Shown: positions 1 through 8,783 of the stretch, piece by piece
Layout: each line of letters opens with the position of its first letter
Position numbering within the stretch: the stretch's first letter is position 1
NCBI RefSeq assembly: GCF_010587385.1
Contig: NZ_CP047475.1
Coordinates: 1,736,001 to 1,800,000 of the forward strand
Direction: 5' to 3'
DNA: 64,000 bases
Origin: Vibrio astriarenae
GTDB taxonomy: Bacteria > Pseudomonadota > Gammaproteobacteria > Enterobacterales > Vibrionaceae
Notes under the pieces: generated by a model
Seen by the model: only the letters and a program-made list of their open reading frames with translations
Databases searched by the model: none
What the model was told of the DNA's origin: nothing
Position numbers and translations under genes: made by a program

Positions 1-647
1 GTGATATTGGCGAGAATGGGCACGTCTTTACCCGTTGCTTGCTTGAGTGCAGATGAAAATTGCTGATATTGGGTAAGCTCGGTCATCGCCTCAGGAAAGA
101 TCATGTCAGCGCCAGCTTCCACACATGCAATAGCTCTCTCCACTGCACTTTCAAAACCTTCCACCGCCAATGCATCGGTGCGCGCCATAATCACAAAATC
201 TTCGTCAGTACGCGCATCAACGGCCGCTTTTACGCGATCCACCATCTCCGACTGCGACACAATGGCTTTATTCGGGCGATGCCCACAACGCTTTTGCGCG
301 ACCTGATCTTCCATGTGAACCGCACCCGCGCCCGCTTTTTCCATTGCTTTAATGGTGCGGGAAATATTGAACGCGCCACCAAAACCGGTATCAATATCCA
401 CCAATAACGGTAAGTCACACGCGTTGCTCACACGCTCAACATCTACCAGTACATCGTTTAACGTGGTAATACCCAAATCCGGCAAGCCGTAAGAAGCATT
501 GGCGATCCCCCCTCCTGACAGATAGATGGCTTGATGACCGACATTTTTCGCCATCATGGCGCAGTACGGATTCACCGTACCCACAATTTGCAGCGGATTA
601 TTTTGTTTAACTGCGAGCCTAAATTTTGCTCCTTGCGAAAGTCCCAT
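1..647 (-). CDS. prpB: 2-methylisocitrate lyase PrpB (3' end outside window)
   Basis: Cleaves 2-methylisocitrate to pyruvate and succinate in the methylcitrate cycle for propionate breakdown, in the cytoplasm. Reading the minus strand from ATG at 647 gives [20 protein letters not shown], then a region with [16 protein letters not shown], the metal-binding DIDTGFGG segment and the KRCGH signature of the isocitrate lyase/PEP mutase family; the KRCGH cysteine is the catalytic residue. About 215 of the usual 290-300 residues are inside the window; the C-terminus is cut by the window start. The start lies 2 bp after the gntR stop, with the Shine-Dalgarno inside the end of gntR, so the two are translationally linked. 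Vibrio usually continues with prpC, acnD and prpF. Family certain; PrpB rather than another methylisocitrate lyase-like enzyme is supported by the gntR neighbour. Confidence 0.92.
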   Translation of the reverse strand, partial: MGLSQGAKFRLAVKQNNPLQIVGTVNPYCAMMAKNVGHQAIYLSGGGIANASYGLPDLGITTLNDVLVDVERVSNACDLPLLVDIDTGFGGAFNISRTIKAMEKAGAGAVHMEDQVAQKRCGHRPNKAIVSQSEMVDRVKAAVDARTDEDFVIMARTDALAVEGFESAVERAIACVEAGADMIFPEAMTELTQYQQFSSALKQATGKDVPILANI

Positions 648-649
648 AG

Positions 650-1357
650 CTAGTTTCCTTGTAACATTTGTTGTTCTACTAGTTTTCGACTGCCTGAGAT
701 ATGACGTCTCATCAGCATTTCAGCCAACTCTTCATCGCGGTTTTTGATCGCCTGAAGAATGAATTTGTGTTCAGCGAGCGCCTCGGTTGGCCGAGAGTGT
801 GCACGTGGAGATTGATAGCGATACATACGCAACAGATGGTAAAGCTCATCGCACAACACAGAGATTAGTTTGGTGTTGCGCGTGGCTTGAATGATTCGAT
901 AATGGAAGTCGAAATCGCCTTGTTGGTGAAAGTAGGAAGCCCCTTCCACCTCATCAATATGATGGGAATGTGTCGACAATAACAGCTCTAAGCCATGAAG
1001 CTCTTCTGCGGTGATAAAACGCGCAGCCAACCTTGCGGCCATTCCCTCAAGTGCTTCACGTACCGTGTAGAGATCAAGAAGCTTCTCTGGCGAGAGGGTA
1101 ATGACTCGAGCGCCAACATTGGCGGTACGCTCTATCAACCCCAGCCCTTCTAATCGCATAATCGCTTCACGCAGCGGACCACGACTGACTTGATAATGCT
1201 TGGCTAGCTCTGGCTCTGAGATCTTACTGCCCGACGGGATCTCGCCACTCACAATAGACTCAATCAAAAGCTCAGTGAGGCTCTCGGACTTGGTGTGCTC
1301 CTTGTCCGTCCCTAAAGAGGCCTTAAATCCCTCACTGTGGGTATTCAAAATGTTCAT
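650..1357 (-). CDS. GntR-family regulator of the prp operon (FadR subfamily)
   Basis: DNA-binding transcription factor of 235 residues. Residues about 22-92 form a winged helix-turn-helix ([32 protein letters not shown] is visible as the recognition segment in pieces), and residues about 100-225 are an FCD ligand domain with the D-x-x-x-x-H-type metal ligands (around DFDFHYRI). It is the first gene of the unit leading into prpB, 2 bp apart, so it probably senses a propionate-pathway intermediate and controls its own operon. Two perfect ATTGTCGACAAT palindromes lie just upstream, matching the TTGTnnACAA style of FadR-type operators. Start ATG at 1357 is preceded by AGGA. The ligand is inferred from context, not read from the sequence. 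Confidence 0.92.
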   Translation of the reverse strand: MNILNTHSEGFKASLGTDKEHTKSESLTELLIESIVSGEIPSGSKISEPELAKHYQVSRGPLREAIMRLEGLGLIERTANVGARVITLSPEKLLDLYTVREALEGMAARLAARFITAEELHGLELLLSTHSHHIDEVEGASYFHQQGDFDFHYRIIQATRNTKLISVLCDELYHLLRMYRYQSPRAHSRPTEALAEHKFILQAIKNRDEELAEMLMRRHISGSRKLVEQQMLQGN

Positions 1358-1413
1358 TGCTAAATCCTAATGTGTCAACAATGTTAAATTCTGAATAAAA
1401 AATAGACTACTTA

Positions 1414-1444
1414 ATTGTCGACAATCAAGTGAATTGTCGACAAT
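1414..1444. promoter_or_regulatory. Twin palindromic operators for the GntR regulator
   Basis: ATTGTCGACAAT occurs twice as a perfect 12-bp palindrome, at 1414-1425 and 1433-1444, start-to-start spacing 19 bp. A degenerate third half-match (TGTCAACAAT) lies at 1373-1382. They sit 57-87 bp upstream of the gntR start and have the TTGTnnACAA form expected for a FadR-subfamily dimer. Autoregulation of gntR-prpB is inferred. Confidence 0.75.
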
Positions 1445-1584
1445 TAAGACTAAGGTATAAGTTGAAGTGTATCTGAAAATGGGGAATTACGACTAAAGCG
1501 GATAGAAAATTCCGACTTTATAGAGTCACTGCCATTTGTTGGCTTGTTACTCATGAAATAGAGATACGGCTTGATTCTCTCTAA

Positions 1585-1896
1585 TCAAGCTTGTAGGAAC
1601 AGAGTGTCACCACTCTGGAAATTGAGCCCTGGGTGATTTTCAAATCTTACCACCCCCACAGCCACATCGCCTCCAACTGCTTTGTTAACCCGTGCAACAC
1701 CCTCAATACCGAAACCACCACAGAGTTCGATGGCTTTGACGCCCTTATTGACCAACTCTTGCGCCATGCACTCTGCCTCGGCGTAATTTTTTACCCCTAC
1801 AGTGATAAGCTCAACGGCTGGTGTGTCTATCGTGCTCTGGTGAATTTTGCTGTCCGCTTCGGGGGCAAGAAATATGAATGCCGCTTTAAGTTTCAT
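1585..1896 (-). CDS. DUF6506 family small protein
   Basis: A 103-residue soluble protein beginning MKLKAAFIFLAPEADS. The body has the pattern of a compact alpha/beta fold: a hydrophobic first strand, a helix (AEAECMAQELVNKGVKAIEL), and a glycine-rich stretch CGGFGIEGVARVNKAVGGDV. This resembles DUF6506; no biochemical role is known to me. The start at 1896 is chosen because AAAGGAG lies 6 bases upstream; an in-frame extension to 1947 has no such site. It stands alone on the minus strand between gntR and a LysR gene, with nothing obvious linking it to either. Confidence 0.7.
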   Translation of the reverse strand: MKLKAAFIFLAPEADSKIHQSTIDTPAVELITVGVKNYAEAECMAQELVNKGVKAIELCGGFGIEGVARVNKAVGGDVAVGVVRFENHPGLNFQSGDTLFLQA

Positions 1897-2386
1897 GTTA
1901 GCTCCTTTAAATGAAATTCGTGGAAAAGTAGTGTTAGGATGTGTCAAGCCTCTATCCTATGCTTATATTTGCATTTGAGATCTGAGTGTGTAAAACAACA
2001 ATAAGTACTCTTTTACACACCACTACGAATCCACAAACAATTCATGAGCGAGAATTCTCGCCGCCAAACCGCTCGCCCACCATCGCATCGTCACTGGTAC
2101 CGTACTTTTCAAGCCACATTAACATCAACAAGATTGCTAAATTGCAATCCAAATAAACAGCCACCCGGCTGAGTTGGAGCCCACATATTCGCGGTTGATA
2201 GTGCTAGTTTGGAAGGCTAATTGAATTAGCGGTATTGGCTCTCTGCGCAGAAATAACACGCCTCCCTGGCCATAGGTCGTAAAGTGATCGCCCGTTCTGG
2301 AAACGGCACACACTGTTCCGTCTCGCGCTACAACACTTCTCCACATATTGAGCTCAAACATTATGGTGTTAGCAGAGAGGTTAAAG
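1897..2386. other. Intergenic region, no convincing gene
   Basis: Holds a perfect 14-bp palindrome GCGAGAATTCTCGC at 2048-2061. An open minus-strand frame (2137-2475) overlaps the end of the LysR gene; it has no ribosome site and no recognisable domain, and I do not call it a gene. Confidence 0.5.
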
Positions 2387-3325
2387 TTAACTTTTGCTAT
2401 CCGAGGTGGGACTGAGGTTAAGAAGTGGCTTCTCCCATTCTGGCACGCCATCATAGTAATTTGCTGTGAAATCAATGAAAGAGCGCACTTTATTAGGAAG
2501 AAAGGTACGATTGGTGTAAACGAGATATAACCCTAAATCAGTGAGTTTTTCTTGAGGCAAGATTTCGACAAGTCGCCCTTCTCGCAAGCAGTCACTCGCG
2601 ATAAAAGTTGGCTGAAGAACAATCCCCCCACCCTGCGCAGCGGCTTCAACAAGATAGTCGCCATTATTTGCCTTGATTGGTAGCTGGATGTTTAATTCAC
2701 TGACATTGATACCTAGAAACTGCTTCAGCTGATCTTGCTCAGCAAACGAGTAGTTGAGAAACACATGATTTCGCAGATCATCCACCGTTTTGGGTGTGCC
2801 AAATCGCTTAAGATAGTCTGGCGATGCCATCATTGCTAAGCGCATATCAGCGACCTTTTTGGCAATCAACAGATCGCTTTTCAACGCGCCTATTCTTAGC
2901 GCAACGTCCACGCCTGCCTCAACCAAGTCAATTTTATCATCGGTCAACGTGAGATTAATGTCCACATCCGGATATTGGCGGCGAAAGTCTGCCAACAGTG
3001 CAGGTAAATGCCGATGGCCAAATGACATCGGTGCGTTGAGAGTGAGCTCACCAGAGACATTTTGATGCCAATCAGCCAATGCGCTTTCAGCCTCGTCGAT
3101 GTCTGTAAGTATCTGAATACAGCGCTTAGAATAGAGCTTGCCTGCTTCTGTCAATGTCACCTTACGCGTTGTGCGATGAAACAAGCGACTACGCAGCTTT
3201 TGTTCGAGCACCGCCACATACTTGCTCACCAGTTGAGGCGAGAGCTCAAGTTTATTTGCAGCCTTTGAGAATGACCCTTCTTGTGCGACACAAAGAAAGG
3301 TTTTCATCATTTCTAGCTTGTCCAT
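2387..3325 (-). CDS. LysR-family transcriptional regulator
   Basis: A 312-residue LysR regulator: N-terminal winged HTH (residues about 1-60, MDKLEMMKTFLCVAQEGSFS then ELSPQLVSKYVAVLEQKL) and a C-terminal periplasmic-binding-like effector domain (about 90-295). The style (single-domain match to many CrgA/DsdC-like regulators) does not identify the ligand. It is divergent from doxX-dodA with a 121-bp gap, the classic arrangement in which the regulator controls the neighbouring pair and itself; that target is inference. The ATG at 3325 has GGGG upstream; a GTG two codons earlier is possible. Confidence 0.9.
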   Translation of the reverse strand: MDKLEMMKTFLCVAQEGSFSKAANKLELSPQLVSKYVAVLEQKLRSRLFHRTTRKVTLTEAGKLYSKRCIQILTDIDEAESALADWHQNVSGELTLNAPMSFGHRHLPALLADFRRQYPDVDINLTLTDDKIDLVEAGVDVALRIGALKSDLLIAKKVADMRLAMMASPDYLKRFGTPKTVDDLRNHVFLNYSFAEQDQLKQFLGINVSELNIQLPIKANNGDYLVEAAAQGGGIVLQPTFIASDCLREGRLVEILPQEKLTDLGLYLVYTNRTFLPNKVRSFIDFTANYYDGVPEWEKPLLNLSPTSDSKS

Positions 3326-3446
3326 AACCACCCCATTAACAACACAACATTGTTAATTATTCAACATACACTCAATTTATCAACATCTATTTTGCTATTA
3401 CTCTAGTCAGTATCAGTTATGAACATGAAGAAAAGGAACTCAAACC

Positions 3447-3893
3447 ATGAACAATAAACTACTTAACCTACTTTTTGGCTCACAAGACAACATCGCGCCA
3501 CTGCTCCTTCGAATCCCACTTGGCATCATCTTGATGGCGCATGGCGCTCAAAAGCTGTTTGGCTGGTTTGGGGGATATGGCCTCGAAGCGACAGGCAACT
3601 GGATGGCGAGCATTGGCTTTGCACCCGGTTTTTTGATGGCACTTCTTGCCGGTAGCGCTGAATTCTTCGGTGGCCTCGCACTGCTTATCGGTATTTTCAC
3701 GCGACCTGCTGCGATTGTTTGTGCGTTTACTATGGCAATGGCCATGACAGTACACATTGGTAATGGCTTGTTCGTTAGTAATCAAGGCTACGAGTTTGCA
3801 CTCATCCTACTTGCTGCAAGCGCTTACCTAGGCGTTATTGGTGGTGGTAGCGTGTCTGCAGACCAAGTTATTCGTCAAAAATTAGCCATGTAA
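3447..3893 (+). CDS. DoxX family membrane protein
   Basis: A 148-residue inner-membrane protein with four predicted helices and the DoxX signature region (RIPLGIILMAHGAQKLFGWFGGYG). DoxX-type proteins are often found with stress and redox-defence genes, and some act in thiol or aromatic-compound redox pathways; the precise activity here is unknown. ATG is preceded by AAGGAA. It is 38 bp upstream of the extradiol dioxygenase-like gene, so they probably share a transcript, divergent from and likely controlled by the adjacent LysR gene. Confidence 0.9.
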   Translation: MNNKLLNLLFGSQDNIAPLLLRIPLGIILMAHGAQKLFGWFGGYGLEATGNWMASIGFAPGFLMALLAGSAEFFGGLALLIGIFTRPAAIVCAFTMAMAMTVHIGNGLFVSNQGYEFALILLAASAYLGVIGGGSVSADQVIRQKLAM

Positions 3894-3931
3894 AATTCAC
3901 TGACCACAACAAGTTTATAGGAGGCGCCGAC

Positions 3932-4720
3932 ATGAGTCACTCTATCTATCCCGCACTTTTTATCTCTCACGGCTCCCCTATGCTTGTTGTCGAGCAGACA
4001 AAAACCACGCGTTTCTTCGAAAGCCTGGGTGAGGCACTTCCAATACCCAGAGCCATTGTCATTTTCTCTGCACACATGGACAGTCGTCATGAGGTGATTG
4101 TCACCGCCGCTGAACACCCTCACACGGTGCACGATTTCTATGGCTTTCCAGAACCTCTTTATCAGCTCAACTACCCTGCACCGGGCGAGCCAAACCTGGC
4201 TCAAACCATAGCGAGTAAGCTCTCAGAAGCGGGTTTCCCAGTCTTTCTTGACCCGAAAAGGGGTTGGGATCATGGGGTTTGGATGCCGCTGATGTTGGTT
4301 TATCCAAACGCCAATATTCCAATTGTTCAGGTATCGATTGACGCCAATGCCGGCACTGAATATAACCACCGTTTGGGCAAAGCTCTTCGTTCTTTACGCG
4401 AAGAAGAAGTATTGATGATTGGCTCGGGCGGAATAAGCCACAACTTACAGGCCTACTTTAGCCCAGATTCGCTTCCAGAGAATGAAGGGAAAGTACAGGC
4501 GTTTACCGAATGGGTGCATCGCCATTTAGAGGAAGGCGATCGTGACTCGCTTCTTGACTATCAATCGCTCGCGCCCGAAGCAGACTTTAACCACCCAACA
4601 CAGGAGCACTTTTTACCACTCCTGACCATTTTAGGTACGAGCGATGGAAAAGAGATTCGACGCATTCATAGCGACTTAGATAACCGAGTGTTGGCGCTAG
4701 ATGCTTATCAGTTCTCCTAG
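3932..4720 (+). CDS. 4,5-DOPA dioxygenase extradiol-like protein (YgiD/DODA class III)
   Basis: A 262-residue member of the LigB-type class III extradiol dioxygenase superfamily. Candidate metal-ligand histidines are in FISHGSPM near the N-terminus, SAHMDSRHEV, HTVHDFYGFP and WDHGVWMPL, the usual order for YgiD/DODA enzymes, which open catechol rings such as that of DOPA; the real bacterial substrate is often unknown. A strong GGAGG lies 7 bases before the ATG. It follows doxX in the same direction. The pair behind a divergent LysR regulator is a common proteobacterial module, probably induced by aromatic or electrophilic compounds (inference). Confidence 0.9.
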   Translation: MSHSIYPALFISHGSPMLVVEQTKTTRFFESLGEALPIPRAIVIFSAHMDSRHEVIVTAAEHPHTVHDFYGFPEPLYQLNYPAPGEPNLAQTIASKLSEAGFPVFLDPKRGWDHGVWMPLMLVYPNANIPIVQVSIDANAGTEYNHRLGKALRSLREEEVLMIGSGGISHNLQAYFSPDSLPENEGKVQAFTEWVHRHLEEGDRDSLLDYQSLAPEADFNHPTQEHFLPLLTILGTSDGKEIRRIHSDLDNRVLALDAYQFS

Positions 4721-4746
4721 ACTCTCTTACAGACGGTATACAGAGC

Positions 4747-4980
4747 TTAAGTTGGTGTGATCCCCTCGTCTATCTTACCAATGGAATACAGCACCAACTC
4801 CTTGGCATTGGTTCCCTCACCGAGTGAATGAATGTCTTCTCCACTGGCTTTTAGCTGTTCAATGATCTCTAATGCTTCATCTTGTGGCACTTGGATGGTG
4901 ATTGGCATCTCGGATGCTGAAACGCCGTAACGAGTTGCAATCAGTAGATCTCTAACTTTTTGAATCTGCGTCTGTGCCAT
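4747..4980 (-). CDS. Small hypothetical protein, 77 residues
   Basis: No family recognised. The protein MAQTQIQKVRDLLIATRYGV... is soluble with two helical stretches (IQKVRDLLIATRYG and QDEALEIIEQLKASGED); the pattern could be a small helix-turn-helix-like or ferredoxin-like fold, but no motif decides it. A good Shine-Dalgarno (GAGGG) precedes the ATG, and base use matches the neighbours, so it is probably a real gene. Convergent with the dioxygenase gene, 26 bp from its stop. Confidence 0.6.
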   Translation of the reverse strand: MAQTQIQKVRDLLIATRYGVSASEMPITIQVPQDEALEIIEQLKASGEDIHSLGEGTNAKELVLYSIGKIDEGITPT

Positions 4981-5109
4981 AAACGTACCCTCAACTGTTT
5001 TGATTATGATAGTCGTTATATGTAGAGCAGTCAGAGTCAGCTTAACAACTTTGGCATTTAATCAATACCTAGGTATCAATATTGAAAATACTGAAAAAGT
5101 CCTCTTAAG

Positions 5110-5238
5110 CTAGGCTTCCAACACATTCTTGCCGCAACTCATACAGATAGGGTCGAGATCAGGTGGCATCACAATAATAAAGCCGCAATGAGGACAAAGG
5201 TCGCCTTGATTGAGCACTGACAAACGGTGAATTTTCAT
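5110..5238 (-). CDS. Zinc-ribbon microprotein, 42 residues
   Basis: Short gene with two knuckle motifs, CPHCG at residues 15-19 and CMSCG at 32-36, spaced like a rubredoxin-type zinc ribbon, so it should bind one Zn(II) through four cysteines. The rest is MKIHRLSVLNQGD at the N-terminus and a short tail KNVLEA. A strong GGAGG six bases before the ATG and the intact paired motifs argue for a real gene. Minus strand, between two small hypothetical genes; function unknown, perhaps protein or RNA contact as for other tiny zinc ribbons. Confidence 0.72.
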   Translation of the reverse strand: MKIHRLSVLNQGDLCPHCGFIIVMPPDLDPICMSCGKNVLEA

Positions 5239-5337
5239 ATAGCCTCCATAATTACCGTATTTGGTACTATATAAAAACAAATATAAGCCAATATTACAAG
5301 CGCAACATTGGCTATCTCACTCATTGTCTGTTTGACT

Positions 5338-5631
5338 TTAGGCGACTGAGGATTGCTCAACCAACTTAAGGGCTTGGGGCTCACGAGTAGTATCGACGAC
5401 CGCGTATCGCTCAGAGCCATCAAAGTTGACCTTTTGCACTTCCAGCGAGCCTTTAAAACCCAATCTCGACAAACGAGCGCAGAGCTCATTCGGAGCTTGC
5501 TCAAAAACACAGTCGAAGAAAGGAAAGTGGTCGCTCGATACAACACCCTGTCGATTACAAAGCTCCATAGCCTCTTCTAAAAAGTCACTGTCAGTAAACT
5601 CGATGACTTCTAAGATTTGCTCTAACAACAT
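5338..5631 (-). CDS. Small hypothetical protein, 97 residues
   Basis: No family recognised. The product (MLLEQILEVIEFTDSDFLEE...) is acidic, with helical N-terminal half, a hydrophobic DHFPFFDCVFEQ segment and a C-terminal beta-rich part (GSLEVQKVNFDGSERYAVVD). An upstream in-frame TTG at 5652 would add seven residues; neither start has a strong ribosome site, and I prefer the ATG. Codon use fits the region. Could be a small regulatory or binding protein; nothing more can be said. Confidence 0.5.
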   Translation of the reverse strand: MLLEQILEVIEFTDSDFLEEAMELCNRQGVVSSDHFPFFDCVFEQAPNELCARLSRLGFKGSLEVQKVNFDGSERYAVVDTTREPQALKLVEQSSVA

Positions 5632-5815
5632 TGTTGATTCATTCCATATCAAAAGTTTCTGTGCGGAATTTTACCCTATTCTTTGTTTCAATAGAATAAA
5701 AGTACCGATTGAATCGCGCTTGTTATCGTTTCTAAACATTAACTTAGAGTGTGAAATAGCCTCTCAGTGCAATAATCGCAAGGTAGACAGACAAGAGTAT
5801 AGTGTCGAAACCAGC

Positions 5816-6775
5816 TTAATGCATACTCGCGACTATCGAGCGGAATGCTTCTTTTAACCACTGGGTTTTAGGATTATAGGCGTTGCGTTTATGCCATATC
5901 ATAGTGAAAGGAATTTCTAACTTTTCCAACTCCTCTTTGGCCAAAGGTATCGGTAGGCACACCAAGTCCAAATTAAGGCTCTCCACATATTGCTGGCAAT
6001 AACCCGGCGCAGTGGTGAACATGTCATGATTTGGCTGAGCAGCCATAAATAATGATTGCTCAAAGCTCGACATCGTTAAGCCAACCTGCCTTTCTCGCCC
6101 CATATCATGGAGCACTTCATCCAGCGCCCAAGTCTCGTTCTTTTCCCAAACAATGCCGATATGGCGATAAGCCAAGAAGTTATCTAACGTCCACTCCTGC
6201 TCTAGAATCGGGTGGCCGTTACGCACGAACACTTTGGGCAGGTCTGAAAACAGGATCTCATGGTCAATAAAATAAGGCAGTAAATCTAGCGACTCTTTCG
6301 AGCGTGGATGGGTTTCACGCCCAGTAAATCCAATATCAATCGCGCCATTGACGATGCCTTCAATCGAATCGTAGTCCCAATGGCTAGTTCTGATTTTCGC
6401 CTCTGGATAGTCCTGGTGGATCTTCACCATCAGATCATCTAAAAACGTCAATAAAAGCGGTGACTCCAGTGCGAGATGAAACTCCACACCACGCGCAGCC
6501 TGAGTCTGTGCTTTTTCAACGATTTGATTACCAATTTGTGTCCAATCAGCCAAATCTAGCGCCAAACTGTCTACCAGCGGTGTCGAGGCTAATCCTTGTG
6601 GCGTTTTGATAAACAGCGGGTCACCAAACGCATTACGAAGTTTCGCCAACGCTTTACTGACGGTTGAAGGCGTCACGCTAAGCCGCTTAGCCACCTTAGT
6701 GACGCTCTTTTCCTGAATGAGTAGCTGCAACGTCAGCAGCAAGTTCAAATCAAGTCTCGCTAGTGATGGGTTCAT
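5816..6775 (-). CDS. yidZ: LysR-family regulator YidZ
   Basis: A 319-residue LysR protein that follows Escherichia coli YidZ closely from memory: LDLNLLLTLQLLIQEKSVTK in the HTH, then matching segments around NWDYDS/HWDYDS, VDIGFSGRE/IDIGFTGRE, HPRS and the C-terminal WHKRN-NPK. HTH at about 8-67, effector domain about 95-305. In E. coli yidZ also lies immediately after mdtL, and the same order is kept here. The two genes overlap by 26 bp, so they are co-transcribed. YidZ has been linked to nitric oxide resistance in E. coli; the target here is unproven. Confidence 0.88.
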   Translation of the reverse strand: MNPSLARLDLNLLLTLQLLIQEKSVTKVAKRLSVTPSTVSKALAKLRNAFGDPLFIKTPQGLASTPLVDSLALDLADWTQIGNQIVEKAQTQAARGVEFHLALESPLLLTFLDDLMVKIHQDYPEAKIRTSHWDYDSIEGIVNGAIDIGFTGRETHPRSKESLDLLPYFIDHEILFSDLPKVFVRNGHPILEQEWTLDNFLAYRHIGIVWEKNETWALDEVLHDMGRERQVGLTMSSFEQSLFMAAQPNHDMFTTAPGYCQQYVESLNLDLVCLPIPLAKEELEKLEIPFTMIWHKRNAYNPKTQWLKEAFRSIVASMH

Positions 6776-7943
6776 AATCGTTTGAGTTATTGGCTTGTGG
6801 TAAGCATAGTATTAAAACCAAACTCACAAGACTAGTCACAATAAGAATCGTCACCAACATAGTCATTGGGCTGACACCCAACATCCCCATTACCCAGATA
6901 TAGAGTGCCGACACACATACTTGGCTCACGCCCAATATTGAGCTCGCCATCCCTGCACGTTTCGCGAACGGCGCTAGGGCGCCACTCATCGCCACACCAA
7001 AACCCAATGAGAACGCTGCACACACTAAACCAAAGCCAAACAAGTACCCGTTTACATTATGAGCAAACCACTCTGAAGCTATCAAAGTCACACCAGCAAT
7101 CACAAACAGACATTTGGCCGCAATAAGTAGTGTTTTAGGCTTGAACACGTTAAGTAGAAACGGAGCACTAAACGAGGTCACCATACTCACGATCGCGGTT
7201 CCCGCCATCACGCTAGAATAACCACCGCGCTCAAAGCCCAATTGGCTCATGATCAACATCGGCGAGACGTTAACGTAAGTTAAAATCACCGTCACCGCCA
7301 TTGACGTCATCACCAAGTAACTAAGAAAGTGACGCTGCATGAATGACTCACTGACGCTATCTTCCTGCGTTACTTCAGTTGTAGGTTGTAACGCGGGCTT
7401 GGTTTCTCGCAGAAGTAAAACGGCCAATAAAGCGACCGCGACACCCATCCCTGCCATTGCCGTAAACAAGGTCGTCCAAGGGTAATGAATCATTATGAGA
7501 TGCCCCACGACGGGTGCAATGACGGGCACCACACACGTCACACCGTTCACCATCGACAGCACTTTTGTACGGCGCTGCTCATCCAATACATCCCGAATAA
7601 TCGCAAACGCAGTGACATAACAGGCACCCGCACCTATCCCTTGCAAAAAACGCGCACCCACAAACACGTTCAGGCTCTGCGCTTCTCCACCAAGATAAGA
7701 CGCAAAGATAAACACCACCGCGCCAAAAATAGCAACTGGCTTACGGCCTATCGAATCCGCAAATCTACCAGCAAACAACATTGTGCTTGCCATCCCTGCA
7801 AGATAAGCCGAGAACGCCATATGCAAACTCGCCTCATCCACCTGTAAATCGGCGGCAATTTGAGGGAGACCGACTAAATAGAGGTCAATCGCTGTTGGGT
7901 ATAAAAGAATGAAAGAGAAGCTGCAAAGAAGAAAACGAAACAT
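6750..7943 (-). CDS. mdtL: MFS multidrug efflux transporter MdtL
   Basis: A 397-residue major facilitator of the DHA1/Bcr-CflA drug:H+ antiporter group, about 12 helices, with the loop 2-3 motif A (AGRFADSIGRKPVA) and a helix-5-type motif (VVPVIAPVVGHLI). The N-terminus (RFLLCSFSFILLYPTAIDLYLVGLP) matches E. coli MdtL as I recall it, and the downstream gene is yidZ in both. MdtL exports chloramphenicol in E. coli; substrates here are not visible. GAGG lies 5 bases before the ATG. First gene of the mdtL-yidZ unit; its upstream side faces the integron cassette patch. Confidence 0.88.
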   Translation of the reverse strand: MFRFLLCSFSFILLYPTAIDLYLVGLPQIAADLQVDEASLHMAFSAYLAGMASTMLFAGRFADSIGRKPVAIFGAVVFIFASYLGGEAQSLNVFVGARFLQGIGAGACYVTAFAIIRDVLDEQRRTKVLSMVNGVTCVVPVIAPVVGHLIMIHYPWTTLFTAMAGMGVAVALLAVLLLRETKPALQPTTEVTQEDSVSESFMQRHFLSYLVMTSMAVTVILTYVNVSPMLIMSQLGFERGGYSSVMAGTAIVSMVTSFSAPFLLNVFKPKTLLIAAKCLFVIAGVTLIASEWFAHNVNGYLFGFGLVCAAFSLGFGVAMSGALAPFAKRAGMASSILGVSQVCVSALYIWVMGMLGVSPMTMLVTILIVTSLVSLVLILCLPQANNSNDYEPITSET

Positions 7944-8123
7944 AATTACCTCACTAATTTGTGAGGATCATACTGCTCGATAGTTAAGTTGACGATTGAC
8001 GCTGGCGACAAGCGTGTTTTCCAGTTTGGACATAAGGGTTTAGAGTCTATATTAGCTGCTGACGCAGGCAAGGAGAGATATTGCCTGTTGATAGGCCTGG
8101 GGCTCATATATGTTATATCGAAA

Positions 8124-8639
8124 TTACAGCGCAATCCAGTACCTAGCCAACAAGTTTGGAAATACCTTCCCCATGACCACACTGTCTAGTTGCCCCCCAT
8201 TAGCTTCAATAACGCGTCGAGACGCGATATTGTCCTCATCTGCGGTGAGCATGACACGATTAAGTCCAAGTTCCTGCGCCTTAACCAATGCAAGCTCAAG
8301 CATTCGTTTTCCATTCCCTCTGCGGCGTGATGATGGAGCTATGTCGTAACCGATATGACCCGCTTCTAAGCTAAGGAACTCATTATCAATATTGTGCCTA
8401 ACACGGATTGCACCAACGATTTGCTTGGAAGCATCAACAAGCCAGAAATGACTGCAGGGAACATAACCTTCGCGTAAATTTAGACCTAGTGACTCATCCT
8501 TAAGTCTCTCAATATATTTAGAAAAGTCAGTCATACCGTCTGAGTAATACTCTGCATTTTCTACATCGTTGTTGGCAAAATCTTCATAAAAACACGCAAA
8601 CGCCGCCTCGAACTCATCTGACGGTACAACTAGTTCCAT
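8124..8639 (-). CDS. GNAT family N-acetyltransferase (integron cassette gene)
   Basis: A 171-residue acetyltransferase. The acetyl-CoA motif A is visible as GYDIAPSSRRRGNGKRMLELAL (R-x-x-G-x-G/A pattern), followed by a motif B-like NRVMLTADEDNIASRRVIEANGG. Substrate unknown; similar cassette-borne GNAT enzymes range from antibiotic modification to metabolite acetylation. AAAGGAG 8 bases before the ATG. It lies directly after an attC site (8658-8783) in the cassette orientation, so it is the cassette 3' of that site; I cannot find an intact attC after its own stop, so its downstream border has decayed or lies outside a recognisable form. Confidence 0.88.
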   Translation of the reverse strand: MELVVPSDEFEAAFACFYEDFANNDVENAEYYSDGMTDFSKYIERLKDESLGLNLREGYVPCSHFWLVDASKQIVGAIRVRHNIDNEFLSLEAGHIGYDIAPSSRRRGNGKRMLELALVKAQELGLNRVMLTADEDNIASRRVIEANGGQLDSVVMGKVFPNLLARYWIAL

Positions 8640-8657
8640 GTTTATTTCTCCTTTGAG

Positions 8658-8783
8658 GTATAACGCCTTGTTAAGTAGTAGCTAACTGCCGCGGAACCCC
8701 AATAAAGCCACCGTCGTAATCACCAAACTGAACCAAACCAAAAGCGCAGACTATTAGCTGTCTGCTTGTACAAATTGTTAGGT
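8658..8783 (-). other. attC recombination site (VCR-like, 126 bp)
   Basis: On the minus strand it opens with ACCTAAC (R'' core, 8777-8783) followed by AATTTGT, and closes with CTTAACAAGGC then GTTATAC (R' core, 8658-8664). The outer arms pair imperfectly around an internal imperfect stem. The preceding gene's TAA stop overlaps the R'' core, as usual for compact cassettes. Length equals the second site below. Confidence 0.85.

Noticed and set aside
2137..2475. Minus-strand open frame of 112 residues overlapping the LysR 3' end
   Set aside because: No ribosome site, no recognisable domain, overlaps a certain gene by 89 bp, and composition looks like a chance frame.
7946..8189. Open frames between the GNAT cassette and mdtL on both strands
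   Set aside because: Overlap the GNAT 3' end, lack ribosome sites and similarity; no intact attC found here either.
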